This document shows positions 51,770 through 59,440 of a stretch of 64,000 nt of DNA, in pieces. The stretch comes from an uncultured Clostridia bacterium (GTDB taxonomy: Bacteria > Bacillota > Clostridia > Oscillospirales > Ruminococcaceae). Position 1 is the first letter of the stretch. Each line of letters begins with the position of its first letter. The position numbers were made by a program, and so were the translations under genes. Under the pieces are notes generated by a model. It saw only the letters and a list, made by a program, of their open reading frames with translations. It did not search any database and had not been told where the DNA came from. Where the stretch lies: assembly GCA_944382845.1 (NCBI GenBank), contig CALWNN010000038.1, positions 1 to 64,000 of the forward strand, read 5' to 3'.

Positions 51770-52984
51770 ATGAGATTTACATTACCAAGAGACCTTTATC
51801 ATGGAAAAGGATCACTTGAGACTCTTAAAACTCTCAAGGGCAAAAAAGCTATTGTTTGCGTAGGCGGCGGCTCAATGAAGCGTTTCGGTTTTCTTGACAA
51901 AGTTGTAGAATACCTTAACGAAGCAGGAATGGAAGTCAAGATTTTTGACGGAATTGAACCGGACCCATCAGTTGAAACTGTCATGAGAGGCGCACAGGCA
52001 ATGATGGAATTCGAGCCTGACTGGATTGTTGCAATGGGCGGAGGTTCTCCTATCGATGCTGCCAAGGCTATGTGGATTAAGTATGAGCATCCGGATTGCA
52101 CATTTGAGGATATGTGCAAGGTATTCGGAATCCCCGAACTCAGAAAGAAGGCTCATTTCTGCGCTATTCCTTCAACATCCGGAACAGCTACCGAGGTTAC
52201 AGCATTTGCGGTAATCACAGACTACGAAAAGGGAATCAAATATCCTCTTGCCGACTTTGAAATCACACCTGATATTGCTATAGTTGATCCTGATCTTGCT
52301 GAAACAATGCCTAAAAAGCTTGTTGCTCACACAGGTATGGACGCTATGACACACGCAATTGAAGCATATGTTTCAACTGCTAACTGCGATTACACTGATC
52401 CTCTTGCTATTCATGCAATTGAAATGATTCAGGCAGATTTAATTGATTCATACAACGGAGATATGGCCAAGAGAGATTCCATGCACAATGCTCAGTGCCT
52501 TGCAGGTATGGCATTTTCAAACGCTCTCCTTGGTATAGTTCACTCTATGGCTCATAAGACAGGCGCTGCATTTGCAGATTTAGGTGCTCACATTATTCAT
52601 GGAGCTGCAAACGCTATGTACCTCCCAAAGGTTATCAAGTTCAACTCCAAGGATGAAACAGCCAAGAAACGTTACGGTGTAATTGCAGACTATATGCACC
52701 TTGGCGGATCAAGCGACGATGAAAAGGTAGATCTTCTTATCAAATACCTCCGCGGAATGAACGAAAAGCTTAACATTCCACAGTGCATAAAGAATTACGG
52801 TGCAGACAGCTACCCAACAGAACAGGGCTTTGTTCCTGAGAATGTATTCCTTGAAAGACTTCCTGAAATTGCAAAGAACGCAATTGCTGATGCTTGCACA
52901 GGTTCTAATCCAAGACAGCCTTCACAGGAGGAAATGGAGAAGCTTCTTAAGTGCTGCTACTACGATACTGAAGTAGATTTCTAA
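51770..52984 (+). CDS. Iron-containing alcohol dehydrogenase
   Basis: A 404-residue group III alcohol dehydrogenase, probably NAD(P)-linked. The nucleotide site is AMGGGSPIDAAKAMW, the family signature and metal ligands are in HTGMDAMTHAIEAYVS and GIVHSMAHKTGAAFADLGAHIIHGAAN, with the Asp ligand further upstream in the same domain. It resembles butanol/lactaldehyde dehydrogenase types; the substrate cannot be told. GGAGGATG lies before the ATG. Codons look strongly biased (many GCT, CTT, AAG), suggesting high expression. It is divergent from a LysR gene and followed by a strong terminator. Confidence 0.93.
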   Translation: MRFTLPRDLYHGKGSLETLKTLKGKKAIVCVGGGSMKRFGFLDKVVEYLNEAGMEVKIFDGIEPDPSVETVMRGAQAMMEFEPDWIVAMGGGSPIDAAKAMWIKYEHPDCTFEDMCKVFGIPELRKKAHFCAIPSTSGTATEVTAFAVITDYEKGIKYPLADFEITPDIAIVDPDLAETMPKKLVAHTGMDAMTHAIEAYVSTANCDYTDPLAIHAIEMIQADLIDSYNGDMAKRDSMHNAQCLAGMAFSNALLGIVHSMAHKTGAAFADLGAHIIHGAANAMYLPKVIKFNSKDETAKKRYGVIADYMHLGGSSDDEKVDLLIKYLRGMNEKLNIPQCIKNYGADSYPTEQGFVPENVFLERLPEIAKNAIADACTGSNPRQPSQEEMEKLLKCCYYDTEVDF

Positions 52985-53010
52985 TCAAACCTTCATATAC
53001 ATAAACCTTA

Positions 53011-53052
53011 AGCCGACTGAGTATAATCAATCAGTCGGCTTGTGGTTTTTTT
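53011..53052 (+). terminator. Terminator of the alcohol dehydrogenase gene
   Basis: AGCCGACTGA pairs with TCAGTCGGCT (ten bases) and is followed by TGTGG and seven T. Confidence 0.88.
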
Positions 53053-53064
53053 ATTTTTTATGTT

Positions 53065-53105
53065 AAAAAGCTTCCTACCTGATAAATCGGATAGGAAGCT
53101 TTTTT
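53065..53105. terminator. Bidirectional terminator between dehydrogenase and GH5 genes
   Basis: AAAAAGCTTCCTA and TAGGAAGCTTTTT pair perfectly, with A/T runs on both sides, so it can stop transcription from either strand. On the minus strand it ends the glycoside hydrolase operon, just after repeat copy R5. Confidence 0.88.
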
Positions 53106-53195
53106 CATAATTTAAATCGTCATTAACAATGACAAGCATTGTTCAGCGTCTGCTCCCCATGGGTTTCAGAGGGAACATCGGCGACTTGGTATTAT
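53106..53195 (-). repeat. Dispersed repeat copy R5 (short form)
   Basis: Minus orientation. Left end TAATACCAAGTCGCCGATGT covers the GH5 stop codon; then a CCCATGGGG stem, GAACAATGCTTGTCATTGTT, and right end GACGATTTAAATTATG that abuts the terminator. Confidence 0.7.
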
Positions 53196-54430
53196 TCGTC
53201 CAATACGCTCATCATTTCGTCTATAAGCTCTCTGTCTATAAACTCACAGTTTGTACGATCGTAAAAAGCGCCGGTAACGTCCCAAAGAACAGGACACATA
53301 TCCCTTTCATAAACCTCTCTGCATACAGTTGAGATAAAAAGCCGAACCATTTCAGGAGTTTTGTTTTTCTGCTCAACCCCATATTCACCGATAATTACAG
53401 GAATACCGTTATCAACAAACTTTTCCTTCATCATATCCATATTCTTGTCAAGCTCAGCAAGATCCTGTTCGTCACCCCATTCGGTCTTTGCCTTGCCCCA
53501 TTCGGCGTCCTCTGAAAGAATACAGAATGTCGCAGGAGTATAGTAGTGTACCGAAACTGCACATCTGTTTTCCGAGTCATTTGGCATTTTAAAGGCATCA
53601 TCGCAGGTAAGCTCAATATCAGTGGCATATCCTGCAATAAGAAGGTGACGCTTTGCATTGTTTCCTCCCGAATTTCTTACCGTATCAACAAATGTCTGAT
53701 TTATCTCATTAAGGAGTCCGAAAGCGGCTTGCTTATCGCCGGCATTTGGGTTGTACCTGTTCCATAAAGATTCCCAGTTTCCCTCTTCATTAAGAGATTC
53801 AAACATGAGGTAATCATTATAATCCTTGAAATTCTCGCATATTTGTTCCCATATGCGAATGTACTTTTTCATGCAGTTTTCCTTGTCTGTAGGGAAATTT
53901 GTCCACCAGCCGCCGTCCCAATGAATATTGACAATTGCGTACATTCCGTTGTCAATAGTCCAGTCAACTATCTGAGTGACCCTTTCCATATAGCTCGAAT
54001 CAATGGTATAATTATTTTCCACATCCATTAGATTTGACCACGCAACAGGTATTCTGAGAACTCCGAAGCCTTCATCGGCATAGCCTTTGATGATATCCTC
54101 TGTAATTTCAGGGCTTCCCCAAGCAGTTTCATAATCTGCAGCAGTTATACCGTTTATCCAGTCGCCACAAGACTCCATTGTATTTCCAAGGTTTATGCCA
54201 ATGCCCATATCGTCAACAAGTTCCATTGTTGTTATGTCACGCATACCGGGATACTTATCTTCTCCGTTATCCTTGCCCTCGTTGCTTTTTTCTGTAGAAA
54301 TATCAGAAGGCGAATTTACAGAGGAGGATTTATCATTGGAAGAATTTTTTTGATTCTTGTCGGCGCAACCTGCTGCTATTGAAAGAGTCATAACAAAGCA
54401 AACAACAGTGCAAAATAATTTTTTCAGCAT
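53192..54430 (-). CDS. GH5 family glycoside hydrolase, lipoprotein
   Basis: This 412-residue enzyme probably cleaves a beta-glucan or related polysaccharide at the cell surface. A signal peptide ends in the lipobox SIAAGC with Cys22 as the lipidated residue, followed by a Ser/Asn/Lys-rich linker to about residue 60. The GH5 barrel shows GIGINLGNTMES, VLRIPVAW, VNIHWDGGWW, the acid/base Glu215 in SLNEEG, VHYYTP, and the nucleophile Glu349 in IIGEYG. No dockerin or carbohydrate-binding module is visible. It is last in the GH51-DUF6171-GH43-GH5 operon, and its TAA stop is inside repeat copy R5. Confidence 0.92.
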   Translation of the reverse strand: MLKKLFCTVVCFVMTLSIAAGCADKNQKNSSNDKSSSVNSPSDISTEKSNEGKDNGEDKYPGMRDITTMELVDDMGIGINLGNTMESCGDWINGITAADYETAWGSPEITEDIIKGYADEGFGVLRIPVAWSNLMDVENNYTIDSSYMERVTQIVDWTIDNGMYAIVNIHWDGGWWTNFPTDKENCMKKYIRIWEQICENFKDYNDYLMFESLNEEGNWESLWNRYNPNAGDKQAAFGLLNEINQTFVDTVRNSGGNNAKRHLLIAGYATDIELTCDDAFKMPNDSENRCAVSVHYYTPATFCILSEDAEWGKAKTEWGDEQDLAELDKNMDMMKEKFVDNGIPVIIGEYGVEQKNKTPEMVRLFISTVCREVYERDMCPVLWDVTGAFYDRTNCEFIDRELIDEMMSVLDE

Positions 54431-54441
54431 ATTATACCCTC

Positions 54442-55761
54442 TTACTTTATAAAAACAAAACTATTAAGCTCAAAAAGTTCCCTGTTTGAAAAATATTCTG
54501 AGAAATATCCATTGTAGCAGTGTTTTACTTTAAAGAATATACTATGTCTTCCGCAGATATTTTTAATTCTTGCTTTGTAAACTCCGTCGCTTATATCAAT
54601 GTTACAACTTCCGAGGTATTCCCCGTCTTCCCCGTCTGCGAAAACCTCAATCTCAGCCTTACAGCCTCTTCCCTTTACATCAAATGCAATCTCCATGGTT
54701 TTGCTTGAATAGTCCTCGCCGAAATCAAAATATTTATAACCCATTACAGAGCCTGTAACAATATTTGTAATCACTCTTTCAAAAACTGATTTCTCAGTTA
54801 TAAAACAGCCACCCTTTAAAACGCAGGCAATCTCAGCCGGCGTTATTTTAAATGGGTTAAGGGAATCCTCAAAGCCAAGGGAAGTCATTTCAACTGCGGG
54901 GATAGTTCCGTCGGGAAGTATTTCGATCTTTTCAACACAAGCACGTCTTGACATGATAGTCCCGTTTGTCATTCGGTGATAGAATACATACCATTGACCG
55001 TTTATGCAACAGACTGAGCCGTGATTGTTTCCACCGGGATAATCCACGCCGTTGTCGATTATATAATTTTTTCTTACAAAGGGTCCTGTAGGACTATCGG
55101 AAACAGCGTAAAACAAGCGGCTTCCCTTTCTCGGCGAATAAATGAGATAATACTTTCCGTTTATTTTCCTTGGAGAGCTTGCTTCAAAAAAGTCGTCGTC
55201 GCCCATTCCGCAGGGTATGACATCTTCTTTATAGCTTCCGGGAATTATTTCATACATATTTTCGCCGTTTATCATATTCATATGAGACTTTTCAAAGCCG
55301 TAATAAATATACACCTTTCCGTCATCGTCAACAAGAACTCCCGAATCGTTATATATTCCCTCGTCCCCTGCGTCCTTAGGATCGTACTTATATTTTGAAA
55401 GGAGTTTAAAAGGTCCTTCCGGTCTATCACTGACTCCAACGCAGCCCTTTGAACCGACAATATAAGCATAAAGATAAAACTTTCCGTCCTTTCCCTGTAC
55501 AACGTCAGGAGCATAAAGCTCTCTGTCCGTCCAGTCGCAATCTGACTCATGGTCGAAGTCCGCTCTTGTATGAAAGCTGTCCCCATGACAGATCCAGTTA
55601 TTAAGGTCATTTACAGAAGCAGACCACACCTTTAATTTAAAATCGCAAAAGTCCTCGGAAGCTACTCTGTCATGAGAGCCGTATATATAGACCCTATCAT
55701 TGAAAACTCTCGGCTCACCATCCGGAATATATTCGCAAAGCGGCAAAAACGGATTTGCCAT
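54442..55761 (-). CDS. GH43 family glycoside hydrolase
   Basis: A 439-residue protein without signal peptide, so intracellular. The five-bladed propeller has the base Asp in YIPDGEPRVFNDRVYIYGSHD, the pKa-modulating Asp in ELYAPDVV, and the acid Glu in FFEASSPRKINGKYYL. The C-terminal 130 residues (after about 310) are a beta-sandwich with AEIEVFADG and IFFKVKH. It probably removes arabinose or xylose from short arabinoxylan pieces, in line with its GH51 partner. ATG at 55761 is used because AGGTG lies six bases upstream. It lies 11 bases before the GH5 gene. Confidence 0.9.
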   Translation of the reverse strand: MANPFLPLCEYIPDGEPRVFNDRVYIYGSHDRVASEDFCDFKLKVWSASVNDLNNWICHGDSFHTRADFDHESDCDWTDRELYAPDVVQGKDGKFYLYAYIVGSKGCVGVSDRPEGPFKLLSKYKYDPKDAGDEGIYNDSGVLVDDDGKVYIYYGFEKSHMNMINGENMYEIIPGSYKEDVIPCGMGDDDFFEASSPRKINGKYYLIYSPRKGSRLFYAVSDSPTGPFVRKNYIIDNGVDYPGGNNHGSVCCINGQWYVFYHRMTNGTIMSRRACVEKIEILPDGTIPAVEMTSLGFEDSLNPFKITPAEIACVLKGGCFITEKSVFERVITNIVTGSVMGYKYFDFGEDYSSKTMEIAFDVKGRGCKAEIEVFADGEDGEYLGSCNIDISDGVYKARIKNICGRHSIFFKVKHCYNGYFSEYFSNRELFELNSFVFIK

Positions 55762-55782
55762 ATAAATCACCTCGTATTTTTA

Positions 55783-56043
55783 TTACCATTTTTGAGGAAC
55801 ATGAGGGCAGTACATATTTTTCTTCAGCGCCCTCAGTTCAACGTAGCATCCGCATTTTTCACACATTCCGTTTATGAGATATCTACAGCTTTTACAAATA
55901 TCAAGCCGGTTTTTATATGTGACTTCGTCCGCACGTTTTTCCTCAGGATAGTTTTTAATATAGTCATTAAGACGGTTAAAAAACTCGTCCGTATCCATAT
56001 CCTCAATAAGGCATTTTCTGCAAACCTTTTGAGAAGATATCAT
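55783..56043 (-). CDS. Small cysteine-rich protein (DUF6171-like)
   Basis: An 86-residue protein with eight cysteines in a spaced pattern: CRKC near the start, then CKSC, CEKCGC and a final C in [10 protein letters not shown]. This suggests one or two zinc ribbons, and the arrangement resembles DUF6171. Its middle, [25 protein letters not shown], is a charged helix. It overlaps the GH51 stop by four bases and lies 21 before GH43, so it belongs to the sugar operon although its role there is unknown. Confidence 0.7.
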   Translation of the reverse strand: MISSQKVCRKCLIEDMDTDEFFNRLNDYIKNYPEEKRADEVTYKNRLDICKSCRYLINGMCEKCGCYVELRALKKNMYCPHVPQKW

Positions 56044-57515
56044 CTGAATTTTACCGAAACTACTGAGCAGGCAGGAATTTCAACATATGTTTTCCCGTTT
56101 TCTTCTCTGTAGCCCTTATATTCTTTGAGAGTTACCTTTTCCTCGCAGTTAAAATCGTTATAGTCATGAACATCATCGGCACTAATAATTTCTGCAGAAA
56201 TTACTCCCTCTGCGTTTATTTCAAGTGTGAATCCCTCTTCAAGAGAGCAGTTTGCTATTGTTGCAAAAAGTTCTCCCGATTCATTGGTTGTTACAGAACT
56301 TGAAAGGGCTGAAACCATGCTTTCGCCGACGCCTACTTTAATATCGGAAATTTCAGATTTTACAAGCGTTGCGTCATGGTGAGGAACAAACATTTTGAAA
56401 ACGTAGAAGGTTGGGGTTTTGACCATATACGCCCCGTCTGTAAGAACAACAGACTGCAAAACGTTTACCACCTGAGCGATATTCGCCATAATAACAACAT
56501 CAGAATGGTTGTTGAAGATATTAAGATTAAGCGCTGCGGTTATTGCATCTCTCATGGTGTTCTGCTGATAAAGGAATGCAGGGTTTGTTCCCTCTTCAAC
56601 TTCTAACCAGTTGCCCCACTCGTCAATGATAAGCTTTATTTTTTCTTCCGGATCGTATTTCTTTATAAGCTCCTTATTCTTTTCAATTATTTTCTCAATG
56701 TATACAGCATTTGATATTGTACTGTAATATTCGTCCTCTGAAAATTCAAGAGCTTTTCCCTTATAAGACCAGTCGGAAGTAGGTATAGTATAGTAGTGGA
56801 GAGAGTAAGCGCTCATCTGCCTGTTATTAACAGTCTCAAGAAGCTTTTCGCTCCAGTTATAATCATCGCCAGACGGTCCGCAGGCAATTTTGAAAAGTTC
56901 GTTCCCGCTATAGCTTTTACAAAATGTCTGATAGCGTTTATATTCGTCGGAATAGTATTCCGGTCTCATATTTCCGCCGCAGCCCCAGTTTTCGTTGCCG
57001 ATACCGAAATATTTTACTTTCCACGGCTTTTCCCTGCCGTTTTTTCTTCTGAGTTCTGCCATTGGAGAAACCCCGTCAAAGGTCATATATTCTATCCATT
57101 CTGACATTTCCTGAATTGTTCCGCTTCCAAGGTTTCCTGCTATGTAAGGTTCGCAGCCAAGCATTTCGCAAAGGTCCATAAACTCATGAGTTCCGAAGCT
57201 GTTATCCTCAACAACTCCTCCCCAGCTTGTATTTACCATTTTCTTTCTTGTTGACTTTTCCCCGATGCCGTCTTTCCAATGATATTCGTCAGCAAAACAT
57301 CCTCCCGGCCAGCGAAGAACCGGAATTTTTATTTCCTTCAGCGCTTCAACAACATCTTTTCTCATTCCATGTATATTAGAGATTTCAGAATTTTCGCCCA
57401 CATATATCCCATCGTATATACATCTTCCAAGATGTTCTGAAAAGTGACCATAAATGTTTTTGTTCACATTACTGAGTTTTACATCTCTGTCAATATTCAA
57501 AACCGCATTTTTCAT
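56040..57515 (-). CDS. GH51 alpha-L-arabinofuranosidase
   Basis: The 491-residue intracellular enzyme releases L-arabinose from arabinoxylan or arabinan pieces. It starts [23 protein letters not shown], and has [20 protein letters not shown], the acid/base Glu in [11 protein letters not shown] near residue 173, and the nucleophile Glu in [15 protein letters not shown] near residue 295. The C-terminal beta-sandwich follows. GGAGGG precedes ATG. It is the first gene of the operon, with a promoter at 57547-57575. Confidence 0.95.
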   Translation of the reverse strand: MKNAVLNIDRDVKLSNVNKNIYGHFSEHLGRCIYDGIYVGENSEISNIHGMRKDVVEALKEIKIPVLRWPGGCFADEYHWKDGIGEKSTRKKMVNTSWGGVVEDNSFGTHEFMDLCEMLGCEPYIAGNLGSGTIQEMSEWIEYMTFDGVSPMAELRRKNGREKPWKVKYFGIGNENWGCGGNMRPEYYSDEYKRYQTFCKSYSGNELFKIACGPSGDDYNWSEKLLETVNNRQMSAYSLHYYTIPTSDWSYKGKALEFSEDEYYSTISNAVYIEKIIEKNKELIKKYDPEEKIKLIIDEWGNWLEVEEGTNPAFLYQQNTMRDAITAALNLNIFNNHSDVVIMANIAQVVNVLQSVVLTDGAYMVKTPTFYVFKMFVPHHDATLVKSEISDIKVGVGESMVSALSSSVTTNESGELFATIANCSLEEGFTLEINAEGVISAEIISADDVHDYNDFNCEEKVTLKEYKGYREENGKTYVEIPACSVVSVKFR

Positions 57516-57546
57516 AAAAATCCCTCCGAAACAAAAGATTTAGTTA

Positions 57547-57575
57547 ATTATAACATTGTTTTTTCAGCAAATCAA
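57547..57575 (-). promoter_or_regulatory. Promoter of the glycoside hydrolase operon
   Basis: TTGATT (57570-57575), 17 bases, TATAAT (57547-57552) on the minus strand, about 30 bases before the GH51 start. Confidence 0.75.
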
Positions 57576-57609
57576 ACGAATTTTATATTAACAATTGATT
57601 ACTATTTGT

Positions 57610-58932
57610 TTATTCTTCCGTAATCTCCTGAACAGGGTTTTTTATTGAAAGTCTGCACCTTATGATCCTGTGGTTCTTCACTTCCGTAAGCTCAGCTCTT
57701 AAAATATCGGTATTAATAATAGTTATCTCATTATCCTTTGGAAATTCGTCTGCAAATGAAAGAAGATAGCCGCTCAATGTATCATATTTATCCGTGGGAA
57801 GATGAATATTCAATTCTTCTGCGGCCTCCGTAAGGGAGACCATGCCTCCTGCCGTCCACAAATTTTCGCCGGTTTTTTCAATTCTCTCTGACATATCATC
57901 GAAGCTTTCCTCTGAAAAATCTCCGACAAGCTGTTCAACAAGGTCGGTTACGGTGACTATTCCGCACACTCCTCCGTACTCGTCAATAACAACAGCAAAA
58001 TGCTCTGCATTCTGCATTTTCATAGCGTCAAACAAAATATCCGCTTTCATATTCTCGTGAACAAAATAAGGCTCTCTCACAGCATATTTCATAACATTTT
58101 CTCTTGAGCGGTCTGTAAGACGGTAATATCTTCTTGCGTCAAGAATACCTGTTATCTTATCTATTCCGTCTTTGTAAATAGGAAATTTGCTGTGGAAACT
58201 GTTATGGATCGTTTCAGCCCATTTTTCATCGCTGTCCTGTTCCGACAGAAAAACAACGTCAGTCCTGTGGGTACAAAGGTGTTCAACAGAAATATCGTCA
58301 AAAGCAAAAATGTTTTTAATTATCCTGTTGTCGTCCTCATCAATAGTTCCCTTCTCAGCTCCCGCATCTGACATCATAAGAATCTCTTCTTCGGTAACGG
58401 TTTCCTCCTCGCCCTCCGGACTTATTCCCATTATCTTTAAAATGCAGTTAGTTGAAACATTGAGCAGCCATACGATCGGCGCAAAAAGCTTTGAAATAAA
58501 GGTTATCATTCCCGACATGGAAAGAGCCATTGGTTCAGCTTTTTTCATTGCAACTCTCTTGGGAACAAGTTCTCCGAAAACAAGTGTAAAGTATGAAAGA
58601 ATAAGGGTAATTATAATTACCGAAACGCTTCTTAAGACGCTTGGGGAAACTGCTATACCCGCATTCCGGGCAAGTTTTACGAGTCTGTCAGCAAAGTTGT
58701 CAGCCGCAAACGCTGAGCCGATAAATCCCGAAAGTGTAATTGCTACCTGAATGGTCGCAAGAAACTTTGAAGGTTCGCTTGTAAGTCTTTTCAGACGCTT
58801 TGCCTTTTTGTTTCCGCTTGCAGCCATTTTGTCAAGCTTAGCGTCGTTTACCGAAATAACCGCAATTTCTGCACAAGCAAAAACCGCGTTGCAAAAAATA
58901 AGTAATACCTGTAATAATAATTGCCAGACCAT
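57610..58932 (-). CDS. CNNM/CBS-domain membrane protein (CorC/HlyC family)
   Basis: The 440-residue protein has an N-terminal CNNM (DUF21) domain with about four membrane segments (LLLQVLLIFCNAVFACAEIAVI, VAITLSGFIGSAFA, IIITLILSYFTLVFGELVPKR, LFAPIVWLLNV), then two CBS domains (HLCTHRTDVVFL, HFAVVIDEYGGVCGIVTVTDLVEQLVG) and a C-terminal CorC_HlyC domain. Relatives export or sense magnesium or cobalt; it is often labelled hemolysin without evidence of toxicity. A 33-residue ORF precedes it on the same transcript. Confidence 0.9.
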   Translation of the reverse strand: MVWQLLLQVLLIFCNAVFACAEIAVISVNDAKLDKMAASGNKKAKRLKRLTSEPSKFLATIQVAITLSGFIGSAFAADNFADRLVKLARNAGIAVSPSVLRSVSVIIITLILSYFTLVFGELVPKRVAMKKAEPMALSMSGMITFISKLFAPIVWLLNVSTNCILKIMGISPEGEEETVTEEEILMMSDAGAEKGTIDEDDNRIIKNIFAFDDISVEHLCTHRTDVVFLSEQDSDEKWAETIHNSFHSKFPIYKDGIDKITGILDARRYYRLTDRSRENVMKYAVREPYFVHENMKADILFDAMKMQNAEHFAVVIDEYGGVCGIVTVTDLVEQLVGDFSEESFDDMSERIEKTGENLWTAGGMVSLTEAAEELNIHLPTDKYDTLSGYLLSFADEFPKDNEITIINTDILRAELTEVKNHRIIRCRLSIKNPVQEITEE

Positions 58933-58990
58933 ATTGTCCTCCGTAAAAAATCAAATTAGAAACAAACGAATACACACAAAAAGGCATAGC

Positions 58991-59092
58991 CTAACATTTT
59001 AAATAATGCAGACCATACCTGAAAAATCTGAAGTATATAATCGAACTTATAATAGTCATAGCAGTGTTATTAGTCCCGTCACTGTCGTCCAT
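58991..59092 (-). CDS. 33-residue ORF upstream of the CNNM gene
   Basis: The ORF reads MDDSDGTNNTAMTIISSIIY followed by FRFFRYGLHYLKC. An excellent GGAGGTG lies nine bases upstream of ATG, and a near-perfect promoter begins just before that, so the ORF is the first reading frame on the transcript. The N-terminus is acidic, the middle hydrophobic (TIISSIIYF), and the end basic, as in small membrane peptides. It ends about 58 bases before the CNNM start. It could be a leader peptide sensing ions or amino acids, or a small membrane protein. No family is known to me. Confidence 0.55.
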   Translation of the reverse strand: MDDSDGTNNTAMTIISSIIYFRFFRYGLHYLKC

Positions 59093-59127
59093 GTAAAATT
59101 TTTCACCTCCAAAAAATGATTTTTTTT

Positions 59128-59156
59128 ATTATAGCATTTATTTTTTTGTTTGTCAA
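59128..59156 (-). promoter_or_regulatory. Promoter of the 33-residue ORF and CNNM gene
   Basis: TTGACA (59151-59156), 17 bases, TATAAT (59128-59133) on the minus strand. Confidence 0.88.
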
Positions 59157-59173
59157 TAACAATTTGAAACGCA

Positions 59174-59200
59174 AAAACGTTCCGATTTTAAGCCGGAACG
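59174..59200 (-). terminator. Terminator of the feo operon
   Basis: CGTTCCG and CGGAACG pair around a nine-base loop; the minus strand continues TTTTTGC. It lies after the small Cys-rich Feo gene. Confidence 0.85.
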
Positions 59201-59230
59201 CTCATGCATTATACATTGAAATAATATGTA

Positions 59231-59407
59231 TTATTTCTTTTCAGGATGACAAAACGAAGACCCGGGACATCCTGAGCACCCACAGCCACAGGATTTTTTC
59301 CCCTGCTTTTTGTCTTTTCTCATTGAATATATAACAAGTGCAACAATACATACTACTGAAATGAAAACAATAATTGTTCCAAGATTTGAAATCAAAAGTT
59401 TTAGCAA
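59231..59407 (-). CDS. FeoB-associated Cys-rich membrane protein
   Basis: A 58-residue protein that starts at TTG (59407), with AAGGAGG about nine bases upstream. Residues 9-28 are one membrane helix (LGTIIVFISVVCIVALVIYS), followed by a basic stretch RKDKKQGKK and a cysteine cluster CGCGCSGCPGSSFCH. This is the layout of the FeoB-associated Cys-rich family that follows feoB in many Firmicutes and may bind iron at the inner membrane face. It begins 33 bases after feoB and precedes the operon terminator. Confidence 0.85.
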   Translation of the reverse strand: MLKLLISNLGTIIVFISVVCIVALVIYSMRKDKKQGKKSCGCGCSGCPGSSFCHPEKK

Positions 59408-59440
59408 TTTCCTTTACCTCCTTGTTTAAATTTGATGATA

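Noticed and set aside
58187-58750. 187-residue plus-strand frame inside the CNNM gene
   Set aside because: It is the complement of conserved CNNM and CBS coding sequence, has no recognisable domain and no ribosome binding site.
58933-59127. Magnesium (M-box type) riboswitch before the CNNM gene
   Set aside because: I see no M-box core, and the leader is mostly occupied by the 33-residue ORF.
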